Shown piece by piece: positions 3,400-5,842 of a DNA stretch of 5,842 bases. Both the position numbers and the translations under genes were made by a program. How positions within the stretch are numbered: the first letter of the stretch is position 1; every line of letters begins with the position of its first letter. The stretch is from Nitrospiria bacterium (lineage in GTDB: Bacteria; Nitrospirota; Nitrospiria; Nitrospirales; UBA8639): positions 1 to 5,842 of the forward strand of contig JAUIKP010000234.1 of NCBI GenBank assembly GCA_030430725.1. The letters are read 5' to 3'. Below the pieces are notes generated by a model. It was not told the DNA's origin. It searched no databases and saw nothing but the letters and a program-made list of their open reading frames with translations.

Positions 3400-5842
3400 T
3401 TATGAAAGGGTCGGAGAGAACTGCTTTACTTCATCTTGCAGAGCGGCTTGTACCCGCTCGAATTCAGATTGAAGCGCCACGAAGATGGCTTGAGCTTTTT
3501 CAAGGTTTTGGGTTTGGGCCATTTGCTCAAGTTGAAAGGCTAATTCGGCAAGTGGCTTGGCGCCAATGGTTCGTGAGCATCCTTTGAGCGCATGCGCCAC
3601 CTTGAGAAGGGAATCACTCTTGTTTTCCTGTATCGCCAGGCTGATTCCATCCATGTGTGTAACGGAATCCCGACAAAATTGGTCAATGACGGAAATTAAA
3701 AATGTGGGATCCTCATCTCCCCCCAATCGGCGTAGGTCTGCGAGGGTCGCCGAATCCAAGGGTGGCGGGGGATCTAGTGCGGATGCTCCGGATCGGAGTG
3801 AGGCTTCTCGATTGTCCGGTTGATGAGATCCTGCTTCATTCTCATGGTGTATGGTTGAAGAAGTTTGGGTGAGCCATTTCTCCAAAATTCGTCTCAGATC
3901 CTCTAATTTTACCGGTTTGGATAAAAAATCATTCATGCCGGCTTCCAAGCATTTTTCTCGATCACCAGCCATGGCGGTGGCCGTCATGGCAATGATAGGC
4001 AAATGTGGAGGGGTGCGTTCACGTTTCCGTATTTCTCGGGTAGCTTCAAATCCGTCCATCTCCGGCATTTGACAATCCATGAGGACACCGGCATAGGCGG
4101 TCTGTGTGATGGCTTCAACCGCTTCACGTCCATTCTCTGCAATATCCACTTGATATCCCAGTGTTTGCAGCATACGGACCCCGACTTTTTGGTTGACGGG
4201 ATTATCATCGACCAGGAGGAGTCGGTGCCCTGACCCTTTGTTCATCTCCTTTGCGGGCGATTGAATCGCGATGGGCGAAGGGGCCACGTCAGACCGTCTC
4301 AGGACATTTAACAGACATTGGTGCAATTGTTTGTACCGAACCGGTTTGTTGACAAAGGCCGCGAAATGCCTTTGATTGAGTCTGTGGGTATGTTCGATCC
4401 GGCTGACCAAAGGATTGAGCAAAATCAAACGAATGGACGCCAACTGCGGATCGGCTTTGATGGCATTCGCCAGTTCGAGACCATCCATGCCCGGCATGTT
4501 CATCTCTATGAGAGCAAGGTGACAGGGTTCTCCTTTCCCTGCCTGTTCCCGGAAAATGGCCAAGGCCTTTTCCCCATTTTCCGCCTGGATACTTTGCATG
4601 CCCCAATAGCTTGTATATTTTTGGAGTAACATTCGATTTGTGGCGTTATCACCAATGATGCCAATACGAACACCTTCAAGTTCACGAGGCAAAATCTCAA
4701 CGACCGGGTGAGGATGTGGATTGCCAAATCGGGTGGTGAACCAGAAACAACTTCCTTGGCCCAATTCGCTCTGAACTCCGATGGTTCCTCCCATGAGCTC
4801 AGCCAGCTTTTTGGATATGGAGAGACCTAATCCTGTCCCTCCGTATTTCCGGGTTGTGGAGCTGTCTTCCTGGCTAAAGGCCTGAAACAGGCGAGCCTGG
4901 CCTTCAGGGGGTATCCCAATACCTGTATCGGTAATAGTAAACCGTAAGAGGGCTGTTTCGGAGGTTTCCTCTTCGGGGAAAATCCGAACCATAATTTCTC
5001 CCTGTCCGGTGAACTTAATCGCATTGCCAATGAGGTTCATCAGGATCTGGCGGAGTCTTACTGGATCACCCTGGACCGTGGTGGGAATTTCCGGATTGAT
5101 CAGGCTCATCAATTCTAATCCCTTGCCTTGCGCCTGAAAGGCTAACAGATCGATCACGGCATCCACCGTCTCCCGAAAGTCAAAGTCTATTGTTTCGATA
5201 TTCAGCTTTCCGGATTCGATTTTTGAGAAATCGAGTATGTCATTGATGATGGTGAGAAGCGCATCACCTGAATCCTTGATGGTGAGGAGACAGTCTTGCT
5301 GGTCCTCCGTGAGATGAGTGCCGAGTAAAATATCCGCCATGCCGATGATGCCATTCATGGGCGTTCGGATTTCATGACTCATCGTGGCCAGAAAATCGGC
5401 TTTCATTTTAGTCGCGGCCTCGGCTTCGGCTTTGGCACGAATCAAGATAGCCTCTCCTCGCTTGCGTTCAACCACGCGGCCCAGTTGTGCGCCTACATAC
5501 CCCATGACTTCTAATAATTTGCCATCCGGTTCTCTCTCATCAGTCGAAAAAAACTCCAACACGCCGACCACCTGTTCCCCGATGACAATTGGAAGTCCAA
5601 GTCCAGCTCTCACGTCAATTTCATTTGCCTGTTGAGGTCTGAGAAAATTGTGGTCTTGAGTCACATCCCGAATCCAAATGGGCTTTCCACTTGCCAGCAC
5701 CCGACCGGGAAGACTTTCGCCGGGGCGAAAGTCGGTTCGTTCGGTAATGGCACGAAAGGTCTCAAAGCGTTCAGGGTGTTCAAAATGCCAGAGGGTGGTG
5801 GGAATCAGTGTGTGGCTGTTACCTTCAGATAGGAGGTACAAG
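3400..5842 (-). CDS. Hybrid sensor histidine kinase GAF-HisKA-HATPase-REC-REC-HPt, N-terminus missing
   Basis: The open frame enters from the right edge and gives 813 residues to TAA at 3402-3400; residues are numbered from 5841. Residues 1-125 are a GAF sensor domain already under way (FRPGESLPGRVLASGKPIW, VRAGLGLPIVIGEQVVGVLE). A coiled linker follows. HisKA has its phosphorylated His at 156 (MSHEIRTPMNG). The HATPase domain shows N273 (NLIGNAIKFT), the G1 box DTGIG 305-309 and the G2 box GGTGLGL 334-340. The first receiver (about 391-515) is degenerate: Glu 446 at the phospho-acceptor position, Gly 397 in the acidic pair and Asn 476 for the usual Thr/Ser, but Lys 499 kept. The second receiver (539-657) is complete: D545, D546, D589, T620, K642. 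The HPt domain (about 697-805) has H750 in AHALKG. The expected phosphate path is H156 to D589 to H750, then to an unseen response regulator. The layout is BarA-like; no membrane segment is in the visible part. Confidence 0.95.
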   Translation of the reverse strand, partial: LYLLSEGNSHTLIPTTLWHFEHPERFETFRAITERTDFRPGESLPGRVLASGKPIWIRDVTQDHNFLRPQQANEIDVRAGLGLPIVIGEQVVGVLEFFSTDEREPDGKLLEVMGYVGAQLGRVVERKRGEAILIRAKAEAEAATKMKADFLATMSHEIRTPMNGIIGMADILLGTHLTEDQQDCLLTIKDSGDALLTIINDILDFSKIESGKLNIETIDFDFRETVDAVIDLLAFQAQGKGLELMSLINPEIPTTVQGDPVRLRQILMNLIGNAIKFTGQGEIMVRIFPEEETSETALLRFTITDTGIGIPPEGQARLFQAFSQEDSSTTRKYGGTGLGLSISKKLAELMGGTIGVQSELGQGSCFWFTTRFGNPHPHPVVEILPRELEGVRIGIIGDNATNRMLLQKYTSYWGMQSIQAENGEKALAIFREQAGKGEPCHLALIEMNMPGMDGLELANAIKADPQLASIRLILLNPLVSRIEHTHRLNQRHFAAFVNKPVRYKQLHQCLLNVLRRSDVAPSPIAIQSPAKEMNKGSGHRLLLVDDNPVNQKVGVRMLQTLGYQVDIAENGREAVEAITQTAYAGVLMDCQMPEMDGFEATREIRKRERTPPHLPIIAMTATAMAGDREKCLEAGMNDFLSKPVKLEDLRRILEKWLTQTSSTIHHENEAGSHQPDNREASLRSGASALDPPPPLDSATLADLRRLGGDEDPTFLISVIDQFCRDSVTHMDGISLAIQENKSDSLLKVAHALKGCSRTIGAKPLAELAFQLEQMAQTQNLEKAQAIFVALQSEFERVQAALQDEVKQFSPTLS

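Noticed and set aside
3075..3587. 170-codon + strand frame across the convergent spacer
   Set aside because: It overlaps the end of the PNPOx-like gene and the antisense of the kinase HPt domain, both strongly supported; it has no recognisable domain.

Overview
The window looks like part of the chromosome of a Nitrospira-like bacterium (phylum Nitrospirota). The main clue is the palindromic element at 200-345: its 'gttgaaaaaa...' arm, 'cgtac...gtacg' apex and 'ctgcggccttgctgga' segment match, from memory, a repeat family scattered through Nitrospira genomes. The roughly balanced base composition would fit a marine or lineage IV Nitrospira better than the GC-rich sublineages. This assignment is inference, because no rRNA or marker gene is present.

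Layout, left to right: (1) the last 27 codons of a + strand gene, probably an ABC-F ATPase of the Uup type, ending at 86; (2) a short spacer with a perfect TATAAT and several small stems, then the palindromic repeat; (3) a 204-codon gene for a secreted or periplasmic Sel1-repeat protein (381-995, TTG start); (4) a gene-poor stretch (996-2521) holding two small + strand genes. One encodes an unrecognised 90-residue basic protein at 1361-1633, with its Shine-Dalgarno in the loop of a small hairpin. The other encodes a 56-residue basic protein at 1819-1989, whose best ribosome binding site points at an upstream ATG closed by an in-frame TGA; (5) a 217-codon PNPOx-like (split-barrel, flavin-binding type) gene at 2522-3175; (6) on the opposite strand and convergent with it, a large hybrid sensor histidine kinase (3400 to the right edge, N-terminus missing) with GAF, HisKA, HATPase, two receivers and an HPt domain.

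The genes do not form one operon. The + strand genes are separated by long spacers and share no obvious pathway, and the kinase is transcribed toward the PNPOx-like gene. The kinase contains all the domains of a BarA-type phosphorelay in one chain; its output regulator is not in the window. I see no CRISPR array, tRNA, rRNA, transposase or phage gene, and no convincing defence or biosynthetic system. The points most worth a second look are the degenerate first receiver (Asp to Glu at the phospho-acceptor position), the interrupted start of the 56-residue gene, the hairpin-embedded ribosome binding site at 1345-1360, and the palindromic repeat.
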